From contig JBBQPZ010000003.1 in assembly GCA_038216655.1 (NCBI GenBank), positions 124,001 through 188,000 of the forward strand: a stretch of DNA of 64,000 bases, given 5' to 3'. Shown here one piece after another: positions 24,529 to 32,376 of this stretch. Made by a program: the position numbers and the translations under genes. How positions within the stretch are numbered: the stretch's first letter is position 1; every line of letters starts with the position of its first letter. Under the pieces are notes generated by a model. The model was given only the letters and a program-made list of their open reading frames with translations. It did no database searches and had not been told where the DNA came from. Source of the DNA: JAFDWR01 sp038216655. Its GTDB lineage: Bacteria; Armatimonadota; Fimbriimonadia; Fimbriimonadales; Fimbriimonadaceae.

Positions 24529-26514
24529 ATGGCGAATGAGTTTTCTTGGTCAGAAGTGTTGTCATCCCGTGACGGCGAGCTAGAGATTATCGATCTCGAT
24601 GCCGCGCCGTCGGTCGTGCCGAAGCCGGCACAAAAACGAGTAGTCCACCACGTCGAGCCTCCTCGCCTCATGACCGGATTCGTAACCCAAGAGCCCGTCG
24701 AAATCAAGCGAACCGCAATCATCGATGGAGATGGGGAGCACGAAGAAGCAACCAACCGCCCAAAGAAGGCCAACCCCTTTCTCGGCGAAATGCTCGTCGC
24801 CAACCGCCTGATCTCCCAAGAGGACTTAGAGCGCGCCCTCGAAATGCAGCGCAAAGAGCCGATGCCGATCGGGCGCGTGCTCATCAAACTAGGCCTGATC
24901 AACGAAGGACTCCTGCTTCGTGCCCTGGCCGCACAAATGGGAATAGGTGCTTGGCACCTTGAGAAGGATCCTCCCTCCCCCGCTGCGATGTCGGTGGTCC
25001 CGCTGGACGTATGCGAGAAGTATCAAATGCTTCCCGTAGCCATCCGCGGCAACATCCTGGTTCTCGCCATGCGAAACCCGATGGATGTCGAGGCGATCGA
25101 CCTTGCTCGCAACATGAGCAAGATGCGAATCGAAACGGTCCTCGCCAACGAGGATCGACTGAACCAGATCATCCTCAAGGCGGAAGGCAAGACCGCGCCT
25201 GCAAACTCCATCGAGAGCCTCGTCTCCCAAGCCCTCGAAGAATCCACGCCAAGGTCCAGTACGGCCAAGTTCGAGACCCAACTGACCGAACTCGACACCG
25301 CGCCGGTCGTCGGGATGGTCAACCAGGTCCTGACCGACGCCATCCGCACCGGGGTCAGCGACATCCATATCGAGCCGCGCCACAACCGAGTCGAGATCCG
25401 CTACCGAATCGACGGCCAAATGAACAAGGTCCGTGAACTGCCCCTCGAGCTCATGCCGATGATCGCCGCTCGCCTGAAGATCATGTCCGAGCTTGATATT
25501 GTCGAATCCCGCATCCCGCAGGACGGCCACATTGGCGTCAAGCTGGACGGTCGAACCATCGACCTCCGAATCTCTGTGATTCCAAACTTCCACGGGCCCC
25601 GAATCGTGCTCCGAATTCTTGATCGAGCGATGTCACTCAAGAAGCTCGACGATCTCGGCTTCTCCGCTCACAACCTCGAGCTCTTCCGATCCCTCGTGGA
25701 CAAGCCGTACGGCCTGTTCCTCGTGACCGGTCCGACGGGCAGTGGTAAGACCACGACGCTCTACGCCGCTCTCGGCGAGATGATGACGGGCAAGAACACG
25801 ATCCTCACCTGTGAAGATCCGGTCGAGTACGACATCGACGGCGTCGGCCAATCTCAAGTCAACGAGAAGGTCGGCCTAACGTTCGCCAAGCAACTCAAGG
25901 CCATCCTTCGACAAGACCCGGACGTGATCCTCGTCGGTGAAATTCGCGACAGCGAGACCGCCGAGACCGCCATGCGCGCCTCCATGACCGGCCATATGGT
26001 CTTGAGCACGTTGCACTGTAACAACGCTCCCGGCGCCATCCCGCGGCTACTCGACATGAAGATCGATCCGTTCCTCCTGTCAACGTCGCTGGTGGGAGTC
26101 ATGTCCCAGCGCCTCGTCCGCGTCCTCTGCCCCGAGTGCCGAACTCGACGCAATGTCAGCGACCACGATCGACGGTTGATCGAAGCGTACACCGACAAGG
26201 ATGCGCCCGCCACCGAGTGGACATCGGTCGGATGCAGCGCCTGCAGCGGCAATGGATTCAAGGGCCGCCGAGCGGTGCATGAGATCATGCCCGTGACCGC
26301 TGCGGTCAGCGACGTAATCGCCAAGCACGGCACGGTCGATGAACTCGCCGCCGTCGCCCTCCCGTACGGCTACCGAACGCTACAGCGCACCGTCCTCGAC
26401 CTCGTGGCGAACGGTACGACCTCACTCACCGAAGCCCGTCGAGTGATTTTCTTCGACGACGCCCTTGCAATGGCCAAGACGGCTGATCCGGTCGAGACGT
26501 TGTTGAGCGCGTAG
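24529..26514 (+). CDS. pilB: Type IV pilus assembly / type II secretion ATPase PilB/GspE
   Basis: Hexameric ATPase that powers pilin polymerisation at the cytoplasmic side of the membrane. 661 residues: a disordered N-terminus to about 80, an MshEN/GspE-N domain (NPFLGEMLVANRLISQEDLE) to 180, then the core with Walker A GPTGSGKTTTL (residues 401-411), Asp box CEDPVEYD, Walker B-like DPDVILVGEIRD, His box (TGHMVLSTLHCNNA) and a tetracysteine zinc site (CPECRT and CSACSGNG). MshEN domains often bind cyclic-di-GMP; the motif here is only partly visible. The partner pilC is 8.6 kb away on the same strand, so the pilus genes are dispersed. ATG start at 24529. Confidence 0.96.
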   Translation: MANEFSWSEVLSSRDGELEIIDLDAAPSVVPKPAQKRVVHHVEPPRLMTGFVTQEPVEIKRTAIIDGDGEHEEATNRPKKANPFLGEMLVANRLISQEDLERALEMQRKEPMPIGRVLIKLGLINEGLLLRALAAQMGIGAWHLEKDPPSPAAMSVVPLDVCEKYQMLPVAIRGNILVLAMRNPMDVEAIDLARNMSKMRIETVLANEDRLNQIILKAEGKTAPANSIESLVSQALEESTPRSSTAKFETQLTELDTAPVVGMVNQVLTDAIRTGVSDIHIEPRHNRVEIRYRIDGQMNKVRELPLELMPMIAARLKIMSELDIVESRIPQDGHIGVKLDGRTIDLRISVIPNFHGPRIVLRILDRAMSLKKLDDLGFSAHNLELFRSLVDKPYGLFLVTGPTGSGKTTTLYAALGEMMTGKNTILTCEDPVEYDIDGVGQSQVNEKVGLTFAKQLKAILRQDPDVILVGEIRDSETAETAMRASMTGHMVLSTLHCNNAPGAIPRLLDMKIDPFLLSTSLVGVMSQRLVRVLCPECRTRRNVSDHDRRLIEAYTDKDAPATEWTSVGCSACSGNGFKGRRAVHEIMPVTAAVSDVIAKHGTVDELAAVALPYGYRTLQRTVLDLVANGTTSLTEARRVIFFDDALAMAKTADPVETLLSA

Positions 26515-26535
26515 TTGCAATCTCCGCAGCAATCT

Positions 26536-26566
26536 TATAAGTCCTATAGGCCCTATAGGACTTATA
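26536..26566. terminator. Perfect 15-bp palindrome, probable bidirectional terminator
   Basis: TATAAGTCCTATAGG at 26536-26550 and its exact complement at 26552-26566, loop of one base. It lies between the stop of pilB (plus) and the 3' end of the RNase P RNA (minus), so it could end both transcripts. One arm recurs at 21457-21471. Confidence 0.65.
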
Positions 26567-26590
26567 TCATTTAGCTTAGGCTCACAATTA

Positions 26591-26918
26591 GAGTCGGTCT
26601 GTAAGCCGGATTCTGTATTTGTGTGGCGATTTATCTACGCGACCAACCCGGAGGGTCCGCGGGCCGCATCATCCCCTCCCTATTTGGTCTTGCTTCCGGC
26701 GGGGTTTACCCCCGGGACGCCTTGCGACGCCTCGGCGTGAGCTCTTACCTCGCGATTTCACCCTTACTCGTACAAAGCGCAAGCGCTCTGCCGTTAGCGG
26801 TATGTTTCTGTGGCACTTTCCGTCAGGTCGCCCTGCCCCGGCTTGCGCCGGGCGCCGTGCCCTATGAAGTCCGGACTTTCCTCCCCGATTTTCATCGGAG
26901 CCGCCACCCGACCGACTC
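26591..26918 (-). ncRNA. rnpB: RNase P RNA (type A)
   Basis: Catalytic RNA that removes the 5' leader from tRNA precursors. On the minus strand the conserved blocks appear in order: GAGTCGGTC (5' side of P1), GGAGGAAAGTCCGG (CR-I), ACAGAAA, AAGGGTGAAA, GGTAAGAGCTCACG, the AGATAAAT region and ACAGAATCCGGCTTACAG (CR-V), ending in GACCGACTC. The first and last 9 bases pair perfectly to form P1, which fixes the ends at about 26918 and 26591 (328 nt, normal length). A plausible promoter lies directly upstream. Confidence 0.97.
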
Positions 26919-26922
26919 AGCC

Positions 26923-26952
26923 ACAGTATGACTCACTGGCCCCTTTCGACAA
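26923..26952 (-). promoter_or_regulatory. Predicted rnpB promoter
   Basis: On the minus strand a -35 TTGTCG (26947-26952) and -10 TACTGT (26923-26928) are separated by 18 bp, and the start of P1 is about 6-7 bp after the -10. The -35 overlaps a GCCCCTT/AAGGGGC hairpin (about 26940-26958). Confidence 0.6.
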
Positions 26953-26991
26953 GGGGCGCTGATGTAGACTTATTGAGGGACAACGTCGCAC

Positions 26992-28839
26992 ATGGTAACC
27001 GGCACCGCAACCCAACCAAGTCTCACCGGTGCAGGTGCCCTCCTGGCCCATCTGAGGGGCCATCCGGAGGACCTCGGTCGTTCCCCGAGCGATCTGGCCA
27101 TCCAGTTCGATCTGAGCGACTCATTCGTGCGCACGGTCTTGGAAGGGGTCCAAACTCCTCGAACGGGCAAGCGCTTCCGTCGGGGCCGACCCGTGCGAGA
27201 ATTCTTCCACCGCATCTGGGACGCGGCACGGCACCTCTTGAGCGGGATCAGCCGCAAGCCGACGCTCTTTTGCGTGGTCACCGTCCTTGCCTGGGCAATG
27301 TTGATCTTCTTGGTGCCCTTCGTGGTTCCCGGAACGTCGATCCATCTTGCTAAACCACCTCCCGAAACGACCGGTCAGATTCCCGGCACTCCAGCCACCC
27401 CCGTTAGGCCAGACGCCCCTTCGACCTCTGCCAAGCGAAGCGACATCTCGATTGGAGTTCAAGGGATTGTCTACGTATCCATCGATACTCTAGCGATCCT
27501 CATCCTCTACACCACCTACTTCTGGCTGGGGAAGAGTCGCTACGTTCTCCATTCGGGGCTCACCATGTTTCTCATTGGCAGCCTCATGATGGACGGACTG
27601 ACCCTCGCAAGGTCACATCTGACCACGGCTGGCCTCATCGGAGAGCTCATTGGAAACGGGCTAGGGATGTTCTTTTTGGCCGCGCTGTACGTGGGGCTTG
27701 GCTGTCTGGTGTCGGTCATCGGGGGTTGGTTCTGGATGCGGCGTTCACAACGCGCCCTTGCCAGTCTTTCCCGACACGAGCTTCTGAGCCGGTATTTCAA
27801 TATTGAGCAGCGACTGCAGTCAGCAGTGAGTACCCCCGTTGCTCCAAGTCCTCGACTGATCGCCGCCCTGCAGAGATATCCGATGCGCTACGCATTTGTC
27901 TTTGGCCTGGTCCTAAGCCTTTTGGGCATGGTGATGACGCGCGTGAGCGGCGTTGACTTCAGTAAGGAAATCCTGCCCCCCGTATGGTTTGTGCTCTATG
28001 GGTTGGTCATCGGATTCGTCTCAGTCACCGCTTATATCGTGCTGACCTACCTTGCTGGAAAGCCGGGTCGAGCCGCGCTTACCTCGATCGCTTGGAGCCT
28101 TGGAGGCTCCGTTTCGCTGTTCTTCCCCCTTCCTCAGATGGTGGTTGAGAAGATTCCCCTCGGGAATCGCCTTCTTTGGCACTTCATTTCGATCGCTATC
28201 TACGCCGGAATCGGCACCCTTGTGGGCGTTGGTGCTCTCGTGCAACGCCAGGCTCAGCGAGACAAACTTCTCGTACGCAACGACCCCGCCACGCTCCTCG
28301 CCGAGTTGCTGCAGCTTCAATACTTCCTCTCCGAAGGCACAACTCAGGTCTGCGTGCTCGTCGTTGATGCCGCCAAGAGCGCCGCGATGAAGGCGACCGT
28401 CGACTCGCTCGTGGTCGAGTTCTCCTTCCGCGCCTACCAAGCCTGGATTGCCCGGATCTCCCAGGCTCATAACGGTCGGGTCTACACCGTTACCGGCGAT
28501 GGCGCGATCGTCGCCTTCGCCACGTGCGGCGAAGCGCTCTATGCCGCTCACGAGATGCAGGCCGACGTCGAACGTTTCAACAAAGAAGAGAATCGCCTCA
28601 CCACTCCCTTCCGCCTTCGCATCGGCCTTCACTTGGGTGATGTCGCCGCCGATATCGACAAGGTCGAGTTCACCGAGGTCATCGACATCGCCGCCCACGT
28701 TGAAGGCAAGGCTCCGATCGGCGGGATCGCGGTCACCGAGACCGTCGTGAACCAACTCGCCGGCTACCACTTCGACCCCCTCGCCGACGATGTCGACGGC
28801 TACCGCGTCCTCCTCGCCCGAGACCGAGTCACACCGTGA
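26992..28839 (+). CDS. Membrane protein with degenerate class III nucleotide-cyclase domain
   Basis: Predicted 615-residue inner-membrane protein. Residues 1-80 are cytoplasmic with a helical segment like a DNA-binding fold (PSDLAIQFDLSDSFVRTVL). Helices follow at about 97-117 and 155-175, with more between 185 and 250, a soluble stretch, and a second set between 300 and 425. The C-terminal 180 residues are a class III adenylate/guanylate cyclase fold: VCVLVVDAAKS, VYTVTGDGAIVAF, LRIGLHLGDV. Both metal aspartates are kept (Asp459, Asp503). However, the substrate lysine is replaced by Thr499, and the usual Asn and Arg in VNLAARLE are Asp565 and His569. Reduced or altered activity is therefore likely. 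Stop overlaps the lipB GTG. Confidence 0.85.
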   Translation: MVTGTATQPSLTGAGALLAHLRGHPEDLGRSPSDLAIQFDLSDSFVRTVLEGVQTPRTGKRFRRGRPVREFFHRIWDAARHLLSGISRKPTLFCVVTVLAWAMLIFLVPFVVPGTSIHLAKPPPETTGQIPGTPATPVRPDAPSTSAKRSDISIGVQGIVYVSIDTLAILILYTTYFWLGKSRYVLHSGLTMFLIGSLMMDGLTLARSHLTTAGLIGELIGNGLGMFFLAALYVGLGCLVSVIGGWFWMRRSQRALASLSRHELLSRYFNIEQRLQSAVSTPVAPSPRLIAALQRYPMRYAFVFGLVLSLLGMVMTRVSGVDFSKEILPPVWFVLYGLVIGFVSVTAYIVLTYLAGKPGRAALTSIAWSLGGSVSLFFPLPQMVVEKIPLGNRLLWHFISIAIYAGIGTLVGVGALVQRQAQRDKLLVRNDPATLLAELLQLQYFLSEGTTQVCVLVVDAAKSAAMKATVDSLVVEFSFRAYQAWIARISQAHNGRVYTVTGDGAIVAFATCGEALYAAHEMQADVERFNKEENRLTTPFRLRIGLHLGDVAADIDKVEFTEVIDIAAHVEGKAPIGGIAVTETVVNQLAGYHFDPLADDVDGYRVLLARDRVTP

Positions 28840-29474
28840 GGCTCGTCGACCTCGGGCACATGCCCTACCTGGAGTGCGTCGACTACCAAACCGCCTTGCT
28901 GGAGAAAGTTGTCGCGGGTTCCGAGCCAAACACCCTGCTGCTCGTCGAACACGAGCCCGTGCTCACTCTCGGCGCGAACTTCCACGAATCCAACCTCAAG
29001 CTTCCCGAATCCGGATACGCCGAGCGTGGCATCCAGCTGATCCGCAACAACCGAGGCGGCGACGTCACCTACCACGGCCCCGGCCAACTCGTGATCTATC
29101 CGATCTTCAGCCTCGACCTCGTCAACCGCGACCTCCACCGCTGGATGCGGGAGCTCGAGGAGACGATGCTGCTCACCCTTTCCGGGTTCGGCCTAACCGG
29201 CCGCCGCTTTTCACCAAACACCGGTGCCTGGATTGGCGATCGAAAGGTCGCGGCGATTGGCGTCAAGGTCCGCCGCTGGGTCTCGATGCACGGGATCGCC
29301 CTGAACTGCGACAACGGTCTCGCACCGTTCGACCTCATCGTCCCATGCGGGATTGAAGGTTACGGCGTAACCTCCCTCAGCCAGGAACTGGCTCGCCACG
29401 TAACCGTCGAGGAGGCCAAGCCCCGCGTCGCGGCGGCCTTCACCACCGTCTTCAAGGAGACGATCGATGGCTAA
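28836..29474 (+). CDS. lipB: Octanoyltransferase LipB
   Basis: Transfers octanoate from octanoyl-ACP to lipoyl domains, the first step of lipoate synthesis; cytoplasmic. 212 residues with the family motif NRGGDVTYHGPGQLV at 72-86, the conserved Lys137 (GDRKVAAIGVKV) and the acyl-carrying Cys171 (IVPCGI). The GTG start overlaps the stop of the cyclase-like gene (GTGA), indicating coupling. rnhB overlaps its 3' end by 8 bp. A lipoyl-dependent enzyme component (lpdA) is 10 kb downstream; lipA was not seen. Confidence 0.96.
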   Translation: MRLVDLGHMPYLECVDYQTALLEKVVAGSEPNTLLLVEHEPVLTLGANFHESNLKLPESGYAERGIQLIRNNRGGDVTYHGPGQLVIYPIFSLDLVNRDLHRWMRELEETMLLTLSGFGLTGRRFSPNTGAWIGDRKVAAIGVKVRRWVSMHGIALNCDNGLAPFDLIVPCGIEGYGVTSLSQELARHVTVEEAKPRVAAAFTTVFKETIDG

Positions 29475-30066
29475 GCGACTCAAGCACGTGATCGGAGCAG
29501 TGGGCCTCGATGAAGCCGGACGCGGCCCGCTGGCGGGACCGGTGGTCGCTGCGGCAGTGATCCTGCCCCGCGGTTTCCGAATCACCGGCATCAATGACTC
29601 CAAGAAACTCACGCGCGAGCAGCGCGAAGACGCGGCGGCGAGAATCCGGGACAAGGCGATTTGGGCGGTCGCCCTCTGCACCCACGAGGAGATCGACCGC
29701 CTCAACATCCTTGAGGCGAGCATGGAAGCCATGCGGCGGGCGCTCTCCCAAATCTCGGAACCTTACGATAAGATTCTCATCGACGGCAACCGAGTGCCCT
29801 TCGGACTGAACGGCGAAGCCGTCATCAAGGGAGACGGAAAGTATGCCTGCATTGCCGCTGCCTCGATCCTCGCAAAAACGGTGCGCGACGCCCTGATGGT
29901 GGAGATGTCCTCAACCCACCCGAACTACGGATTCGAACGCCATTTTGGCTACCCGACCCCCGACCACTTCGAAGCGCTTCGCACCCATGGGCCGTGCCCT
30001 ATTCACCGCCGGAGCTTTGCTCCGGTGCGGGAGTCTGAGCAAGGATCGCTTTTTGATCTGCTTTAA
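29467..30066 (+). CDS. rnhB: Ribonuclease HII
   Basis: Cleaves RNA in RNA-DNA hybrids and initiates ribonucleotide excision repair. 199 residues, with the metal-binding VGLDEAGRGPLAGPVV (Asp15, Glu16), LIDGNRV (Asp106) and a later Asp in LAKTVRDALM. The C-terminus ends in GSLFDLL. QxSLFxL-type ends bind the beta clamp, so this short tail may serve the same purpose. Starts 8 bp before the lipB stop. Its last 68 bp overlap the 3' end of the convergent AI-2E family gene. Confidence 0.96.
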   Translation: MAKRLKHVIGAVGLDEAGRGPLAGPVVAAAVILPRGFRITGINDSKKLTREQREDAAARIRDKAIWAVALCTHEEIDRLNILEASMEAMRRALSQISEPYDKILIDGNRVPFGLNGEAVIKGDGKYACIAAASILAKTVRDALMVEMSSTHPNYGFERHFGYPTPDHFEALRTHGPCPIHRRSFAPVRESEQGSLFDLL

Positions 30067-31288
30067 CCTGCGCTTCGACCTGATCGACCGCCGCCATCAC
30101 GTTCTGTCGAACCTCCTCGGACGGGTCGGAAGGGATTGGCTGTCCGGTTTGAGCCGCCTGCTCCATCGCCGCAAGGGAGGGGGAAGCATCCGAAGTGGGA
30201 GGAGCGATGTCGATATCCACCCGAAGCTTTGGCACCGCCGCCAAGACGGAGATCTGTATACAAGCAGCTACCGGCACCGCGAGAATCATGCCCACAATCC
30301 CCAGCATTAAGTTCCCGGCAAGCAACGCGACGATCGCCAAGATTGGGTGGAGACCCACATGGCCACCGAGAATGCGGGGCGAGATGATCTGGTCGAATAT
30401 AATCTGGTGCAACAGGAAGCTCAGGCCGACCGCGAGAATGAGCATGTTGGTGCCCCCGCCGAGGAACGCCACTGCGGCGGTCAAGACGATCGTGAGCATT
30501 GCGCCGATGTAAGGCACGGAATACAGAACTCCTGCAACCAACCCAAGAACGAGGGCGTTGGGAACTTGGCACGCCATCAACAGGAGCCAGGTCGCGAGCC
30601 CGTTTAAGGCCGAGACGATCGCCAAGCCCCGCAAGTACTTCGCAAAGATCGTCCCTACCTCGACGATGTAGACCTGCGCGTCCTCACGACGCCGCTTCGG
30701 GACGAGCAAGAGACCCTTGGTCAGGATTAGGTGGTAGTCCCGCAGCGCATAGAACGCCACGATCGGGATGATTACCACCCAAACCATGTTGCTGATGAAG
30801 CTCATCCCGTACTCGGTCACCCAAGTTGAGGAGCGTTGGAAGCCCTGATCTGCCCCGTCGTAGATGCGAACGCCCACGTTGGCCAGCCAATCGGGCACGT
30901 GCATGTTGTGGAACGACTGAAGCAGCCCCTTATGTGAGGTGTCCGGGAAATAATGGCGGGCCCGAGTGGCCAAGTCCTCCGCTTGCGAAACCAGGTGCGG
31001 CGTCGCGAGAACAATGAGTCCCGCCATGATCAAGATGAACGAGCCGAAGATCGAAGCCGTCGCCGTTCCCCGCTTCCATCCCCGCGCCTCCATCCGATCC
31101 ACGACCGGATCGAGTACCGTGGCGATCAGGAACGCGATCCCCAGCGGCACCCAAATCTCGCGCACGACGTACGCCAGGTACAGAACGACCACGATCAAAA
31201 TCGTCTGGAACGCCCAGCGCCGCCACGTCGGCCCATCGGGCCAAGGCAGCGTGATCACCGTACCGGGAGCAGGCGTCTCTTCCTTCAT
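29999..31288 (-). CDS. AI-2E family (PerM/YdiK-type) transporter
   Basis: Predicted 429-residue inner-membrane permease with about eight helices: WRRWAFQTILIVVVLYLAYV, VPLGIAFLIATVLDPVVDRM, ASIFGSFILIMAGLIVLATP and others. Family features include the long cytoplasmic or periplasmic loop after helix 3, YSVPYIGAMLTIVLTAAVAFLGGG and HQIIFDQIISPRILGGHVGLHPILAIVALLAG. Members export diverse small compounds or ions; the AI-2 role is established only for one protein. The last 22 codons are antisense to the end of rnhB. The C-terminal 90 residues are hydrophilic and probably disordered. Confidence 0.93.
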   Translation of the reverse strand: MKEETPAPGTVITLPWPDGPTWRRWAFQTILIVVVLYLAYVVREIWVPLGIAFLIATVLDPVVDRMEARGWKRGTATASIFGSFILIMAGLIVLATPHLVSQAEDLATRARHYFPDTSHKGLLQSFHNMHVPDWLANVGVRIYDGADQGFQRSSTWVTEYGMSFISNMVWVVIIPIVAFYALRDYHLILTKGLLLVPKRRREDAQVYIVEVGTIFAKYLRGLAIVSALNGLATWLLLMACQVPNALVLGLVAGVLYSVPYIGAMLTIVLTAAVAFLGGGTNMLILAVGLSFLLHQIIFDQIISPRILGGHVGLHPILAIVALLAGNLMLGIVGMILAVPVAACIQISVLAAVPKLRVDIDIAPPTSDASPSLAAMEQAAQTGQPIPSDPSEEVRQNVMAAVDQVEAQVKADQKAILAQTPAPEQSSGGE

Positions 31289-31359
31289 CGGATGCTAACC
31301 ATCATGCGCCAGACATGGGAACAACCCGCAAGGTTCCTGAAAAATTCCGCAGCAGGACC

Positions 31360-32073
31360 TTAGGTCGCCGAGTCTTTGCGTCCGACCCGGGCGTGAAATG
31401 CCACCACCGCCGCCGCAACGTGGACATTCATCGACCGTCCCTTCCCCAACATGGGAATGTAAAGGGCGGCATCGCGGTGTTTCATCACCGAGCCATAAAC
31501 GCCCCTCACCTCGTTGCCGAGGACAAAGCACACTTTGTCGGGATAATCGAACGTCTCGTAGCTGACCGCCCCATCCGCGATCTCAATCGCCACGATCGCA
31601 TACCCCTTCTCCTTGGCATGCACGACCGCGTCCTCGTGATGCTTGAAGTGGGTCATCCGAATACGCCGATGATGCCCCAGCGAGGTCACCGCAACCTGCG
31701 GATGCGTATCCGAAGGCGTCTTACCGGTCGAGAACATCTCCACCGCGCCCACTGCATCGGCAACCCGGAACATCCCACCCACATTGTACGGATCGTCGAA
31801 ATCCTGCAGGAGGAACGCGATTTCCATCTCGCGCGCCTCCTGCTTGGCCGCCTTATGCAACTCCCGGACGCCGGTCTTCGAATGCAGAGTCTTCAACCGC
31901 TCTAGTGTCCCCCATCCGAGCCCCATCCCTCGGTTTCTCGGCCCCGAGTCGGGCACGTCAAGAGTTGTTACCGGAAACTGAGGGAGGGGGTTGGGGGTGG
32001 GAGCCTCGCGCCTTGCCGCAGCTTCTAGCAATTCGCCGAAGTCCGTTCTCCTGAGTAGGCTGACACAGTTCAT
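31360..32073 (-). CDS. SpoU/TrmH-family RNA 2'-O-methyltransferase
   Basis: S-adenosylmethionine-dependent 2'-O-ribose methyltransferase of the SPOUT superfamily, probably acting on tRNA or rRNA. Motif 1 NVGGMFRVADAVG, motif 2 CFVLGNEVRGV and motif 3 IPMLGKGRSMNVHVAAAV form the knotted cofactor site. The N-terminal 50 residues are unusual: they contain APTPNPLPQF and SGPRNRGMGLGWG, a proline/glycine stretch that looks like a translated G/C-rich intergenic repeat rather than a substrate-binding domain. Start is ATG 32073, with an alternative ATG at 32082. Followed by an AI-2E gene on the same strand, 71 bp apart. Methyl target unknown. Confidence 0.92.
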   Translation of the reverse strand: MNCVSLLRRTDFGELLEAAARREAPTPNPLPQFPVTTLDVPDSGPRNRGMGLGWGTLERLKTLHSKTGVRELHKAAKQEAREMEIAFLLQDFDDPYNVGGMFRVADAVGAVEMFSTGKTPSDTHPQVAVTSLGHHRRIRMTHFKHHEDAVVHAKEKGYAIVAIEIADGAVSYETFDYPDKVCFVLGNEVRGVYGSVMKHRDAALYIPMLGKGRSMNVHVAAAVVAFHARVGRKDSAT

Positions 32074-32087
32074 TTCTCTCATCTATC

Positions 32088-32375
32088 CGTCATCCTGAGC
32101 GAGCTTGCGAGTCGAAGGACCCCGGATCCCCAGAACCGAAATTGGAATTACATGGACTGGGACACACGGCGGCAAAGTGAGCCCGGACAATGAGTCCGAA
32201 GAAGACAAATGAACTGTGCCAGCCTACTGAGCGGAAGACCGAGCCTTGGCGAAGGTCTGGAGGCGAAGGATCTCTGATCCAAACGCCTCGTTTCCAACCG
32301 ACCGAAGGTGAGCGGAGATTCTTCGCCTTCGCTGCCCCGCCTAGGCTCGGCGCTCCGCTCAAGATGACGACACTA
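32088..32375. repeat. Two family C repeats in opposite orientation
   Basis: The gap between the methyltransferase and the saccharopine-dehydrogenase-like gene contains one plus-oriented copy at about 32088-32130 (GTCATCCTGAGCGAGCTTGC, then AAGGACCCCGGATCCCC) and an inverted copy at about 32310-32373 (reverse complement begins GTCATCTTGAGCGGAGCGCC). Between them lies about 170 bp with no gene. The copies could fold into a large hairpin. Confidence 0.7.
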
Positions 32376-32376
32376 G

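Noticed and set aside
26592..26985. Short plus-strand proteins over the RNase P RNA
   Set aside because: The region is clearly rnpB on the minus strand, with conserved RNA blocks and P1 pairing.
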